Shown here one piece after another: positions 1 through 12,500 of a stretch of DNA of 64,000 nt. Both the position numbers and the translations under genes were made by a program. The stretch is from contig ADNK01000094.1 in NCBI GenBank assembly GCA_000320545.1, positions 1 to 64,000 on the forward strand, read 5' to 3'. Below the pieces are notes generated by a model that saw nothing but the letters and a program-made list of their open reading frames with translations, had not been told where the DNA came from and did no database searches. The stretch is from Bigelowiella natans CCMP2755 (lineage: Eukaryota > Cercozoa > Chlorarachniophyceae). Numbering within the stretch: the first letter of the stretch is position 1; each line of letters begins with the position of its first letter.

Positions 1-1081
1 CTCCACTCCTGAGTTCAAGGTCCTACACCCCCCCCCCCCCCCCCCCCGCCGCCGCCTCCATTATAGCATGCACTGATGTGTAAGCTAGGTGTGTGGAACG
101 GGAGATGTGCTACTATGGTTATGTATGTATATCGTTGTCGGTAACTGAGCGCGTGATGCCTTTGCAGGTCGAAAACACTACTAATCCAAGATATGCGTTC
201 TCCCTCTGGGCTGTGATCGTTGAGTAATGATTTCAAGAAGGGTCTATCCGAGGTTCATATCGATCGAGCAGCTAGCTAGCAAGGGGGAACCCCATAATCA
301 TTCTGGCCTTCTCGTGTATGCAGACGTTCGCAATTTCATGCTTATTAAGATCTGTATTCTTCCAAGACGCTAGTAGCTTACTTGCGGGCGTGCGCTTTGT
401 ATGTGTCACATGGGCGGTGTAATGAGTGTGTTGAAATTTGCCATGTCACACAATGCTCATTGCAGAGTAACCTTAATAAGCGTGCACATATGCATGTTGG
501 GACCAATTGTTTGGATGTACGCGCTGCAGTATAGCAAAAGAGTATATAAGAGCTGAAATGTATGCACTGTGTATGTGGACAACGTTCTGCGTATGCGTAG
601 CCAACGAACCAAGCAACGCAAGCCGCAAATGCCATATATCAGCCTGAGTAGCGTGTAAGCGCGGGCAAGCAGCATCGCATTCATCGCATTATTGAAGACG
701 TACATAATTATGAATGCGGTTACTACCGATAATATTTTGAGTCTGCTTTTAGCTCGACGCTCAATTTTTCTTTTATTTTTCGATTTTTCAGCCGCCTTAT
801 ATATCTCCAGACATAAGCTATATATACCCCACGATCAGGGTCGTCTCGTCGCAATCGTGGCCCTCACCCCCCACATTCTACTTTCTTCTCGCGACTTACC
901 GCCTCGCCACCGCCACCGCCACGCGCTACCCGCAGGCTGTCACAACCCAAGATACTATGCTTCAATCGCTCGTCTGTTATTTTTGCCCGATTACATTCTA
1001 TGATGACGATGTTGATGGCGGTGTCGGCGGGTACGACGATGATGAGGAGGAGCAGCAGCATGAGTTTTCCTGGCCAAATCT
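1..1081. other. Gene-free stretch with a poly-C tract
   Basis: A run of 17 C sits at about 31-47, followed by a GCCGCCGCC stretch. The rest has open frames in several directions, but none shows a recognisable motif, a splice-consistent exon chain or a convincing amino-acid composition. It is the 3' flank of the minus-strand coiled-coil gene that ends at 1082. Confidence 0.5.
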
Positions 1082-1890
1082 CTAATTCTTCTCAGTAGCT
1101 ACATCCGAGGAGGCTGCGGTCGCTTCCTCCTTCCCCTCCTTGGCATCCTTAGCAGCAGCCGGCTTCGGAGCTGCCTTTGGCTTTCTCGGGCGGCCCTAAG
1201 TGAGGGGTATTGGCAAGGATTTAGGAAAGGGGGGGGAGGGGATGGGACACTGGGGAAGGGCGATAACTCCTCGAAGTAATACTTAAAACCACCTTAGCTC
1301 TAGCCTTCGGTTTGGCACGCAATTCCGCTACCTCCTCTCCTCCCCCATCTCCTGGCGCTGCCGCTGCTGCTGCTGCTTTTTTGGGGGCTGCTGCAGCTCT
1401 AGGCGCCTTTTTAGCCCTCGGGGCCGCGGCCTTCTGCTCCGACAGCATGTCCTTCAAATCTGCGATCTCCTTCTCATACTTCGCTGCCGCTGCTGCCGCC
1501 TCCTCCTTGCGAGAGACGTCCCCCTCGGACAGCTTATCTTGCAGCTCGGTGATTGTCTTCTCGTAGCTCCTTCGCATGTCCTGCATCTGGGTAGAGACGT
1601 GAATCGAAGATCGAATTGAGGAAGAGTGGAGATGACAACGCATGCTGTGCACGTGCGGGTATGGCGGGACGAGAGGGGGTGGATAGGGGGAGGGAGGGAG
1701 GGAGGGAGGGAGAGAGAGGAAAGTTGTGCGAACATCCTTAATCATCATTCGTCTCCAACTTCCTCTCATCCTCCTCATCATCATCGGCACACTTATCAGA
1801 CAACGACCTCTTCCTTGTAGATCTCTATGTAGTCTTTGAAGGTGGCCTCCGCCTCACTTACCTGAAAATATAGAGTGACAACTTATATAT

Positions 1891-1938
<48 letters not shown>

Positions 1939-2140
1939 TGTTACATATTGATAATATGCGACGCCATCCTAGCACAGCATCTACCATTACCCCCCCCCCC
2001 CCCCCCCCCCCGGAGTGGAATATTAAGACAACAGCCATCGTACACGCCTGCATATACGACTCTCTCATCAGCGATATCATTGGTGACAAATTAGAGGATA
2101 ATGGATGACGCTGCCCCTATTTTGCTTTTTTAAGAAAGAG

Positions 2141-2182
<42 letters not shown>

Positions 2183-2382
2183 AGACTTACTCCTCGCGTT
2201 GGTGGTTGATAACACGCTCCACCTGGGCGTCGTTGTCGCTCTTGAGACGCTGTGAGGAGGAGTGTGTAGTTGCATTACGGAGCACATCGTGCATGCCGTG
2301 GGGAAAAGCAGGTCGCTATTACACGCTCAGCAAGGACTCAATGACATGTGTGTATATTGTAATATCCACACACACACACACT

Positions 2383-2421
<39 letters not shown>

Positions 2422-3762
2422 TTATATTTAATATGTACTAAGGATACCACGTCTCCCACCCTAAAAAACCATTGGAGATTTCTTCCCCCCCCTCCCCCCC
2501 AAATGAGAAGATATAGTAGAGACCTGAATTTGCTCCTCGAAGTCCGCGGTGAGTTTGGCCTCTTTTGCAGCTGATTTTGCCTCTAAATCAGCTGCTTTTG
2601 CCTCTAAATCAGCTGCTTTTGCCTCTAAATCAGCTGCTTTTGCCTCTGAATTGACTAGCTTCGCCTCTGCAGCAGCTACCATGGCCTCTGACTCTGTGGC
2701 CTTCGCCTTCATTGCGTCCGTGTGCTCATTCTGGAGCTCGACGACCTGCAGCAGCAGCAGCAGCAGCAGTGCACAATCAAAATGAAGACGGCTTAGGATG
2801 ATGATACTGACGATGACGACGACGATGGTGATGATAATGATGATGGGCGCTGGCCATTGCTGTGATGATGTTGTATGTTCTTGCCGAACAACGGCGAATA
2901 AGGTGAGTGTGTCGTGCATGCAGCGGTGGGGCCGGTAGTAGTAGTAGCCGTGGTAATGGAGGCTGCCGAGCCTGTAGCGATTGATAAAGCCTCTGCTACT
3001 AGGTACTACTACTATTTTCTATGCCTGTTACGGCTACCTTGCTCTCGAGAGCTGATTCATGCGAGCTCTGAAGCTCCTGGATCTTCGCATCCATTGCCTT
3101 TTCTACCGATTGAACCTGGCAATAGTCACCGCCATCGTCACCGCGTGTGTTACTCTGCTCATCCTCCTCCTCCTCATCATCATCCTCATCATCATCACCA
3201 TCACCCTCATCATCCTCTATAATCGTAAGTGCCTGGCGGCTATATTCGATAGCCAATGCTCTATCGTCGCTCCCCTAATGGCTTCTATCACAGCTGCTCT
3301 CGCGCTCTCATCACGCTGCTCTGCCGACGGCACCTTCGCGGTCATTTCAGACTCCTTTTCCGACACTAGTCGGGTGGCAAGTTCCTCCCCCTTCGCCTCG
3401 GCCTCTTGCACGGCCTTTGTTTTTGTTTAATGGAAGGATGAGTCCGTGTATGCATGCGTGTATTGTGTATAGCATGACGAACAGGGGCTGTCTTGTGATG
3501 GCTATGCGGCAGCGAGTACGTGGTTGAGGGGCGATCATGGATGCTGCATGCTACCCACACAACGATCATGATGGTGATGATGATGATGATGATGGGATGA
3601 CGATGACGACCGTAATCGTATCGTGTAGTGATATATTTGTGTATAGAAGAAGAAGAAGAAGAAGAAGCACCTTTTGAACGTCATCGCCGTGTGCCTTTTT
3701 GAAGTCTTCGATCTCCTGCTGGCTTGCCTGGTGGTGATGGTGATGATGATGAATTATTGTCA

Positions 3763-3803
<41 letters not shown>

Positions 3804-3847
3804 TCGTATCCTACACACGCACACACAGAGGGAGAGAGAGAGAGAGG

Positions 3848-3900
<53 letters not shown>

Positions 3901-4343
3901 CAGCACAAACACACGTCTCCAAGCACATCTCCATCACGCACCTTTCTATAGATCTCTCTGTCCTTCATCACGCTTTGCCTCGATTCCTATCAGAGCAGCG
4001 CAATCGCAAGATGGGTCATCAATAACGGCAAGACATTCGTCGTGTTGTTACGGGCGTGAGAAGACCAGATCGATGTCAAGAAGAAGAAGATATGTATACG
4101 AGACTTAGATACGCACAAACACAAGCGTGTGCTCAGCGACCTGCATCTTAAGCTCCATGGCAGCCTTTTCCTCCTCCGCTCTATAGAGGGGAAGCAACAG
4201 GCGATATAGATTATCACGTATAATCTCTATCCCTCTTCCCCACTGCTAACAACTCTTCTCACCATCCACATAAGTGGAATCGTAGTAAGGATCCTCCCTC
4301 CCCCCCTCCCCCCCCCCCCCTTCTCCTCCTCCTCTGTCTCATT

Positions 4344-4375
<32 letters not shown>

Positions 4376-5303
4376 TATCATCCTTGCTGCTGGTTATATA
4401 ATGTCGATCAGCTCATCGTGTAAGCGGCATTACTGTTGCCGGGCCGCCGCGAGCTCATCCTGCACGGTCGCGTAATCGTTCGTCAGCTTCTCCCTCTCAG
4501 CGGCCAGGCTCTCCATCTTCGCATTGAACTCGGAGATGCGCTCCTCCAGGGCGCGGATGGCCTTTGTATTACGCGGGGGGAAAGGGGGGGGGGGGAGGGG
4601 GGGAGGGAGGATCAGGTTATGAACGTGCAGCAGCCTTATCATTCTCAAATTCACGACTACTACCTTCATATGCTCTCTCTTGTTGCTGTCAAGGGCGTCG
4701 CTCAACTCCTTCTTTGCGCGCGATTCGAGCGCCCTTTTCTGACAGGGAACTGGTGTAAGGACGTATTCTCCGTGCAGATCAAAACAAAAAGAACCGCAGA
4801 TCGCCTACCCGCCTCGAGTGATGAGCATGGGCACGATGTGTGTGTATAATACTTCATTGAAAGGATAGATTTATGTATGTGAGAGCTGCAAAGCGGCGGG
4901 CTCTCTACCTCCTCTTCCATATCGGAATCCTTCTTGGAGAGCAGTTCCTTTGCCTGATAGTCACAGCATTATCGTTGTATTAGCTGCATCCTCCCTGATC
5001 TCGTGGGGGGGGAGGGTGGCCTTTCAAGTGTGCCGCAGATAACCCCGGTATTTACGGGCAATGCGTGCACATCTAAATGCACGGAGAGGCGATCGCTGAT
5101 TGCATCAAGCTCTCCCGTCCTCCCCTTCGTCCCCCCTTCGCTTTCATCTTCTTATCCTCTCTTCTCGCTTCACCTCTTTGTCAGCGACTTCGATGCGTGT
5201 CTCTGCCTCTGCAAGGGGAAAGACAGTAGCAGGTGTGTAAATGATGAGCGGCAATGGTGGCTTAACGCATCACTCGTTTCAGTGAATTGTATTTCGCATG
5301 TGC

Positions 5304-5392
<89 letters not shown>

Positions 5393-5530
5393 GATTTCCC
5401 TTCATGATGCTTTCCCAAACCATGCAATGTAAACACATGTGCTACCGAGGAGAGCGTTCTTAGCGTCGCGCTTGGCCGATTCCACCGTGCCACGAAGCTC
5501 TTCGATTTGAGACCCTTGCGACCCCAGCTA
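1082..5530 (-). CDS. Multi-exon Ala/Glu/Lys-rich coiled-coil protein with AT-hook-like tail
   Basis: At least a dozen short minus-strand exons read as one continuous amphipathic coiled coil. From N to C they lie near 5443-5530, 4910-4953, 4663-4742, 4435-4566, 4139-4180, 3672-3725, 3223-3413, 3044-3117, 2523-2741, 2191-2250, 1815-1860, 1293-1586 and 1082-1195. Exemplary stretches are AIRALEERISEFNAKMESLA and RLKSDNDAQVERVINHQREE. The exon at 2523-2741 holds a 7-residue heptad unit (AADLEAK) repeated in tandem. The last two exons become Ala/Lys/Pro-rich, and the final exon opens with GRPRKPKAAPKPAAAK, which contains the GRP core of an AT-hook and suggests a nuclear or chromatin location. The stop is TAG at 1082-1084. 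The N-terminus is unresolved; the open exon at 5697-6047 may belong to it. I do not recognise a named family, and coiled coils resemble one another by composition, so function is unknown. Confidence 0.65.
2565..2645 (-). repeat. In-frame 21-base tandem repeat encoding AADLEAK
   Basis: On the plus strand the unit gcctctaaatcagctgcttt is repeated about three times nearly perfectly, with diverged flanking copies. Each 21-base unit is exactly one coiled-coil heptad, so copy-number change keeps both the reading frame and the helix register. Confidence 0.85.
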
Positions 5531-5696
5531 GAATATGAGGACAGCCACAACAACAACCCACCCCATCAGGCCAGCTGAGTCGTAATCAGAAGGTTTCATT
5601 TTCATGGAAGGGGACTATGCATGAACGACAACTGAACATGGGAGAAAAGGGGTTAGGCGCACGGACAGCACTCCTTCAAGATTTTAATGCTAGCAT

Positions 5697-6047
5697 TTAA
5701 AAAAAACGCTGGCTATTGTAATTACATTCACATTTACGACTAAACCAACAAATAAAAAGGCGCATTTCGTGTGATTTCAGAAGTGCTGTTGCTACTCTTA
5801 ATCCTGCAAATCCCAGGCCGCCCAAGGACGCGAGCAGAGCAATGTCCTCTACCCCACTCGGTAAGATCCCAGCCTGTGGCATTACGCCAGAAAGTCTTTT
5901 GTCATTGCTCATGCGGCCAAAGCGAGGAGCAAGGCGGCCGCCGAAGTGGGTCGCTCCTGCGCTGCGTGTGGAGGCTGCCATCCGCGGTGCAAGCGATGAC
6001 GCGATGCTTCCGTGCTGGTAGTCCTTCAGGGAAACTACGCCCGCCAT
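5697..6047 (-). CDS. Hypothetical 116-residue open frame, possibly first exon of the coiled-coil gene
   Basis: An uninterrupted minus-strand frame starts with ATG at 6047 and ends at 5697. The first 65 residues are Ser/Arg/Ala/Gly-rich and low in acidic residues; they are followed by a hydrophobic patch (IALLASLGGLGFAGLRVATALL) that could be one membrane segment. A GT at the LPSG/V junction would allow splicing into the coiled-coil exons downstream on the same strand, in which case the hydrophobic part would be intron. I cannot choose between a small stand-alone protein and the 5' exon of the neighbour. Confidence 0.3.
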   Translation of the reverse strand: MAGVVSLKDYQHGSIASSLAPRMAASTRSAGATHFGGRLAPRFGRMSNDKRLSGVMPQAGILPSGVEDIALLASLGGLGFAGLRVATALLKSHEMRLFICWFSRKCECNYNSQRFF

Positions 6048-6059
6048 CCCGATGACGCC

Positions 6060-6412
6060 TTAAGAGAGGGGGGGGAGGGGAGAAGGGTAATTGGGGGAGA
6101 GAGGTAAAGAATGGAGAATGAGATCGTCGTCGAATCGATGTTTAGTGAATTATTCTCTTCTTTGCATTCTCTATGATACTACCGGCAAGACATAGCAGAA
6201 CTGCAACTGCTGTTTTTTTGGCTCCAACTCTACGACGGCTTGGCGAAGCTCTCATCATTATGTAATCTTTAGTCGAGGGCGACCGCACTTCCATCGTTCC
6301 CACTCTTGGTTTTGTCTGAGGGTGGTATGGGGGCGGGGGTTGAAATACGTATTAGTTACCACTTCTCTTGCAATATTTCACTAGCTTAAGGACGGAATCG
6401 GGGGGGGAAATC
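6060..6412. other. Gene-free spacer
   Basis: G-rich then T-rich sequence between two minus-strand genes. I see no supported exon here, although a short terminal exon of the 6413-7289 gene could lie in it. Confidence 0.4.
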
Positions 6413-7289
6413 CTATGCTTTCGACAAAACGCGAAGATTCTTTTCCTCTTCGTTGTGTGGTGGTCGACGTCTCATGGCGCTATTTATGCCTTTCGTACAA
6501 TTCATGGCATCGCATTTCGAGCAAAACCATCGTCCCTGGTTGGGTGATGTTGATTTCCTCGAAATCGAAGCAGAATCATCCCGAGGCACGTCGTTCAAAT
6601 GGCAAAGGCGCGATGCAGGTGGAGGGGGGGGTAGGTCTACGTCGGCGTGGAATTTGCGAGTTGTGAATGGCGGGAACGAATCACGTGGAATTCTAAGCAG
6701 TATGCGTCGAAACCTTGTCGCGCTTTAAAATTCATATGGGATTTCCATAGACTTAAAAAATTCCTTCCCCATCTCGAGAACACATCGGAAATGTTTCGCC
6801 TGGAATCGACCTTCGGAAAAGCCGGCCTGGTGACACGCGATGAAGCAGAACCCAGTTTCGATCCTGCGACATAAGCGCAATCCCCTCTTAAAACGACATG
6901 AGTTTTAGATGTGCGACAAAGGAATTGAACGCCTATTATCTTATTAATCTACAGCTGCAGCCGTTAAGGTTTGATCGCGGGCGTTTCAAATTGGTCGCAC
7001 CAGCTCTCCTGCGTGCATCGGATGCGACAAGGATTTTTTTGAGTCTCTCCTTCAGGAACGCCATATTGGTGTACCCCGACGAATTTGTAGGGGTCAGACT
7101 ACTGCCTCTGTGAGGCTCATCTAGCTTGTTTTCGTTGGAGAACTCCTCCTGGCTCGTAAAGGAGAAGTAGGTGAGAACGTGCAATAGAGCCTCGAGCATT
7201 CCCTTCCTCCTATGCCTGATATTTGAAGAAAGCCATTCAAAAATTTGGGCTATATCGCCGGCAAAGGCAATCAGGAGCTTAAACAACAA
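6413..7289 (-). CDS. Hypothetical multi-exon protein with a Cys-pair motif
   Basis: The upstream exon (about 6936-7289) has coding-like composition: a hydrophobic start (MLFKLLIAFAGDIAQIFEWL), then a charged region including AFLKERLKKILVASDARRR. Further minus-strand exons are likely near 6720-6880 and 6413-6598. The last contains GRWFCSKCDAMNC, a W-x-C-x2-C-x3-N-C pattern resembling the first half of a RanBP2-type zinc finger, but I do not see the second Cys pair. Splice sites were not resolved and there is no family assignment. The gene is divergent from the kinesin gene, whose visible coding start lies 485 bases away. Confidence 0.4.
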
Positions 7290-7647
7290 ATAGCAAACAA
7301 CTCCACCATTTACTATCCAGCATCCACTTTAAGCATATCCATATTGTATCATAGGACGTGGAGGTCCATAGTAAAGGAAAACTATGGAGGGCAGCCGCTG
7401 GGAAAGCCTGAAACTGCGCGGAGTTCTGGGCGGTGAGCGAGGCACAGCAAACGTCCGAGCGTCGACAGGGCGGCTGAACTCCTGGAAAAATGAAATTAGG
7501 GATGTGAATCGCTCCTTTTCCCATCCACATCAGAAGAGAACCCAGGCGGTATGCTTTACATTCATATTGAGATTTGTAGATTGAAAAGAAAGAAACGTCG
7601 CAGGGTTCAACCTGCAATATGTCCATATGTGTAACTTACAGGTCCAA

Positions 7648-7652
<5 letters not shown>

Positions 7653-7705
<53 letters not shown>

Positions 7706-7732
7706 CCCCCCTCCCTCTCTCCCTCCCTGTGT

Positions 7733-7768
<36 letters not shown>
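7653..7768 (+). repeat. (CT)n, C-run and (GT)n compound microsatellite abutting a splice acceptor
   Basis: About 28 CT units are followed by a C-rich stretch and about 19 GT units. The GT block runs directly into the cag acceptor at 7768-7770 of the kinesin exon that begins at 7771. Confidence 0.9.
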
Positions 7769-7770
<2 letters not shown>

Positions 7771-7773
7771 GTG

Positions 7774-9237
7774 ATGAACACACCAGAGATGTGGCGCATC
7801 ATCAATGGACATCAGACAAACGTCCTTTCTTCGGGGGCGACAAATGCAAGCGTCAATGCTGGTGGGGTGGGCATACTGAGCAGTCCCATGGCGAGTAGCC
7901 GAAGGAAAGAAAAAGAACGAATATTGCAGGATGTCCAGCACGAGAACTTCAAAGTTGTCATCCGAATTCGCCCCCCCCTCCCACGAGAGCTTCACGGAAA
8001 CGTACCCTTTCAGAAAATCTTCACGGTTGGCAGCAGTTGTCGCCAGATTGTCATCTGCGACAAGGTTGACGAGGATGGTCAGGTGATACAAACCTATGGA
8101 GCGCATCGCTTCACATTCGACCACGTATATGACCAGTTCAGCACTCAAAGGCAAGTGTATATGCACACCGCCCGCCCCGCTGTACTCTCCACGCTCAAAG
8201 GGTACAACGCAACCATTCTAGCTTACGGACAAACAGGGACGGGGAAGACGTATACAATGGAAGGATTCAACAGTGACGAGTCACGCGGGATCATCCCGCG
8301 CGCCGTGGAGGAGATCTTCAGTTTCATCATGAACAACGCCAACCCCAGCGCGCGTTTTCTCGTGCGTGCGTCGTACTTGCAGATATACAACGAGGTGATT
8401 TCTGACCTGCTTAAGCCGGAACGCACGCATCTTCCCATTCGAGAGAACAAAACGAAGGTGGGGGAACATTATTCTAACACATGTTTGATAACAAGACGCT
8501 GTCGGGTCGCAATAGCAGGAGCAGTTCACCGTGTATTACTACTACTACTACTACCACTTTCTCTGTATGTGACGTCTGGATGCTATTTTGACTGTTACTG
8601 CTGCTGCTGCTGCTGCTCCTGTTTCGTAGGGAGTCTTCGTTGAAGGTCTCTCGGAATGGGTCGTTCGGTCACCAAAGGAGGTGTACACCCTCATTCAGAA
8701 GGGCTCCGCCATTCGCGCCACGGGATCTACGAGGATGAACATTAACAGTTACGAAATGACGAGCAGCACCCCACGCATGCGCCATGCATTGCATTGTTGT
8801 TTAGATGTGCGCGCTGCCGTCCGCTGCCATTCGCTGCTTTGTAGGCAGTCGACCGGTCCTGATGACATATACGTGTATTTCAGGTAGCCGGAGCCATGCT
8901 CTATTCATCATCATTATCGAACAGAACGAGATCATAATAGACCGCAATAGCCACGCCTCGGCATCTCCAACGAAGCCGCGTCGCACTTTCCGCGTTGGAA
9001 AGCTAAATCTTGTCGATTTGGCGGGTTCGGAGCGCGTGCGGCTGTCGGGCGCAGTAGGACAGCGCCTGGAGGAGAGCAAAAAAATTAATAAATCACTCTC
9101 CGCTCTCGGAAACGTCATTAGCGCCCTTACAGAGAAGAATAGGTATTCTTAAGACAAGGAAAGGAAGAGATTTGAATTGGATGGTGAATACTTTTACATT
9201 TTGGGCCTTCGCCTAATAGGTGTCACGGAACACATGC

Positions 9238-9291
<54 letters not shown>

Positions 9292-11237
9292 CCTCTATCT
9301 CTCTCACACACACACACACACGATACACACATATCATGCATGTGAAGAGAGTGAGAGATATAGAGGAAAGAGCCACAGAGTTCTGCCTAATGCTATAATA
9401 TTCTGTTCCACAGTAGGGCGCGGCCGCACATTCCGTATCGAGACTCAAAGCTAACAAGGATCCTGGAGGACTCCTTGGGAGGAAACTGTAAGACAACGAT
9501 GATGGCCATGATCTCTCCCGCTCTCATGTCGTTCAACGAATCGCTCTCAACGCTGAAGTTCGCAAATCGTGCTAAGAACATCAAGAACTCAGCGCACATC
9601 AACGAGGACCTCGATGAGAAGACGCTACTCCGTCGGTATGAGAAAGAGCTGAAGCGCCTTCGACGAGAGCTGCAGGAGCGCAACAAGAACGTCGTCGACA
9701 AACGTGGGAAATCGGAGCACAAACGATACGATATACAAACATTTTTTGGATTAATTCATGCATGCGTATATATACATGCTTTGTTTGTGACGTGCGTGCG
9801 TGCGTGCGTATGGGAGAGTATGAAGAAGGAGACCTCCATGTGAAATACTTTTCTCCTTGCGCAGGCAAGTTAATCGAGCTGGAAGAGAGGAGGCGTCAGG
9901 CCGAGAAGGACAAGCTGCAAGCGATCATGAACATGGAGCGCCTCAGCCAGTCTCTGATGACGGAAAAAGAGGCTAAAAAGAAGCTCGAGGAGAAGATCCG
10001 CCAGATGAACGAGCAGCTGCTGATCGGTGGCTATAGCAGCGGGCCTGTGAGCGAAACCCCTGCCTTCAAAGTCGCACTTCAGCAGGTGAATCTAAAGAAC
10101 AACTGCCTTGAAAGAGGTTTTCACATCATGATAAACAACCCGCAATCGGCAATGAGAATGCTGTTCACTGCCGATACGAGCCGAAGGGAAGTCGACCCAG
10201 CCTCCTGCACATATTGTTAGTCTTGATGATTCGCTCGCATGAGTGTATGACAATTCTTCCCCCCTCCCTTTCCCTCTCGCAACCCGCATTCACAGGAGCA
10301 AGCGCGGATTCGCAAGATCTACCAGAGCAAGGTCGCCGAGCTTGAGAAGGAGCGCGAGGCGATGGAAGAGGAAAAAGTGCAAACTGACCGATACCGACAG
10401 CTCCTCGTAAAGCAGCGCGACGTGATGATTCAGCTGACGGCACGGCTGAACGAGCGCGATCAGTCGATCATGATCTTGCAGGAAGAGTTGGAGGCATACG
10501 ATCAGCATCAGCGAATGATGGAGGACGCGCTCGACCAGAAAACCGCCACGTTGATTCATCTGCAGAAGCGGACAATGGAGCAGTCGCAAGAAGGGGAAGA
10601 TGGCGCAGATGGTGACAACAAACAAGAGGTTGCTCCCTCCTCCGCTCGAGGCCGCAGCAATACTTTCAGCAGCGGTGTCGGTGATGGTAGAACTGGCAGT
10701 AGTAGTATCAACAACGGTAGGAATGGCGGGGTTGCTCTGGCCAAGAGCGGTGGAGTCGTGTCAGATTCAGAATTGGTAGCACGAGCGGGCGAAGATAAGG
10801 CTCGGAAAGAAGCCCAGGTTTGTACTGATCACTAAGTATTAACATACCGGTGTTGCGCAATCAGAAGGGGGGAGAAGCGTAGCCGAAACAATGCCGCAGG
10901 GCGTGTTATTCCGCGAGCAAAGATAAACGCCACATTCACCCTAATTCCATATGCGTCAATCCCGAAATAATAGGTGTACAAAGACCGATACGACGCCCTG
11001 CAGACGCGATTTAACGTGCAGCTGAAGGAGCGCACAGCCGTTTGCGTCATCTTGGAGAAGAAAATGAAGACCTTAGTAGACAGAGTAGCCCATTCGACGT
11101 TCGGAAATGCTGCCGTCGATCCGCAAACGCGCCAGGAAGTAGAAGTGCTGCAGCGCCTCATCCACGCTAGCGTGATCGCGCTCAAGCAGTCCGAGTCGTC
11201 AATCACGGATGGGGACGATGCTCCCAGCTCGAAGTAG
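7774..11237 (+). CDS. Kinesin, N-terminal motor, with coiled-coil tail
   Basis: A plus-end-type motor protein, inferred to move on microtubules. Exons: 7771-8457, 8630-8747, 8884-9142, 9417-9703, 9865-10085, 10296-10817 and 10974-11237; all joins keep frame. The motor has the P-loop [13 protein letters not shown] (about residue 150), the switch I motif SSRSHALF formed exactly across the 8747/8884 junction, and the switch II motif [10 protein letters not shown]. It is followed by the [17 protein letters not shown] and [11 protein letters not shown] segments that end the motor. The motor being N-terminal argues against a kinesin-14 layout. Downstream exons are charged coiled coil ([32 protein letters not shown]), then a Ser/Gly-rich linker and a final short helix, with stop at 11235-11237. 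I could not assign a kinesin subfamily. The ATG at 7774 lies just after a cag acceptor, so an upstream exon is possible. Confidence 0.92.
9244..9322 (+). repeat. (CT)n/(AC)n microsatellite in a kinesin intron
   Basis: About 20 CT units, an interrupted CT tract and then an ACAC block lie inside the kinesin intron 9143-9416. Confidence 0.9.
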
Positions 11238-11989
11238 CCGTGGAGATGGTAGAAGAAGCCCCCAGACGAAGAATTGAAGTCATCCTCTGTCAGCATGTGA
11301 TTTGGCTTCGAAAGCGCAGGCTAAATTTGGACGAATCTCATTGTAATCATGTATCCGCATGTATCCGTATCCTTCGCCATAGCATGCCAGCAATACGCAT
11401 GCCACTTCCAATAGAGACTAGTTATAAGTGTGTCCAATCAGTTCCCCTTCAACCAATGTTCTGACACGTACGTACACATGAAGCTGCACTGATTACAGAT
11501 TAGATCATGTTGCACCCTTGCTCTACGCTAAGTGGTAGAGCATGCTCACTGAAGCAACAAACAAGCTAGACTCAGTATATAAGCAACCAAACTAGCTAGA
11601 ATGGAGAGAGTAGATGATAAAACGAATGGCTACTAACTGCATGTCAGTAATAGCTAGCAGACTCCATGCAAGGCAGAACAGAATGAGACGCGCAACAGCA
11701 CGCGTGCACGGAATATGCGATACATTGCATTCTCATGCATGAAAGCCATCACAGCGTAAACAAACAATAAATGTGATTTAAGCGCGCCTGTAGCCGCGCA
11801 GCTATGCATGGCTACATTAGGATTACTATTGAAACAAAAAGCTCATGCTATCCATGCATTATAGCATGGCCCATACTGACCGCGTACGCATGCGGCAAGA
11901 CTCCTGTTCTAATATGCAGATTGTGGTAGAATCCACTCATAATATAAACTCATTGTAATTGGCGCAGGTCTGCACATCATTGTTACTGA
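11238..11989. other. Tail-to-tail island rich in TGCA, CATG and AGCT words
   Basis: Gene-free sequence between the convergent kinesin and TRM112 genes. It is rich in gctagc, tgcatg and catgca words and has no long open frame. A tRNA D-arm-like string (gctaagtggtagagc, about 11528-11542) occurs, without the rest of a tRNA. Confidence 0.6.
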
Positions 11990-12158
11990 CTAGGTCGATG
12001 GTGAGTCCATCAGCATATTGGGAATACCGTTATAAATGACAAACTTCCTCCCTGTTTTTGGACACACGAGATGACCAGCCACAACATGCACCTGAAAATG
12101 CATATCACGCACAAATGAGGAATGTAGAGGAGGTGATTACCTGATGTTGCCCGAATAT

Positions 12159-12212
<54 letters not shown>

Positions 12213-12426
12213 TATGTTTAGTATGGTTTTTCTCTAATATTCAATAGTTTCATGCATCAGTCCATATTCTAGCATCGAAATTCCGGTGATGTCTAGAAGT
12301 AAGACCTCGAGGAGGATAGTGTGAAGCTGCTTAAGCAATGGTGCATCTTTGCGAAGATCGAATCGAAACGGTAGTTCGTCTGGAAGTCCTTCGGCTCCGA
12401 TCTACACACACACACACACACACACA

Positions 12427-12500
<74 letters not shown>

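Noticed and set aside
3766-3896. Ser/Leu- and Arg/Glu-repeat proteins on both strands
   Set aside because: These are translations of (CT)n and (AG)n microsatellites. The same holds for similar frames at 5306-5388, 27397-27478, 33597-33719 and 59769-59838.
11519-11560. tRNA-like D-arm (gctaagtggtagagc)
   Set aside because: No matching acceptor stem, anticodon arm or TTCGA-type T-loop follows; at most a tRNA-derived fragment.
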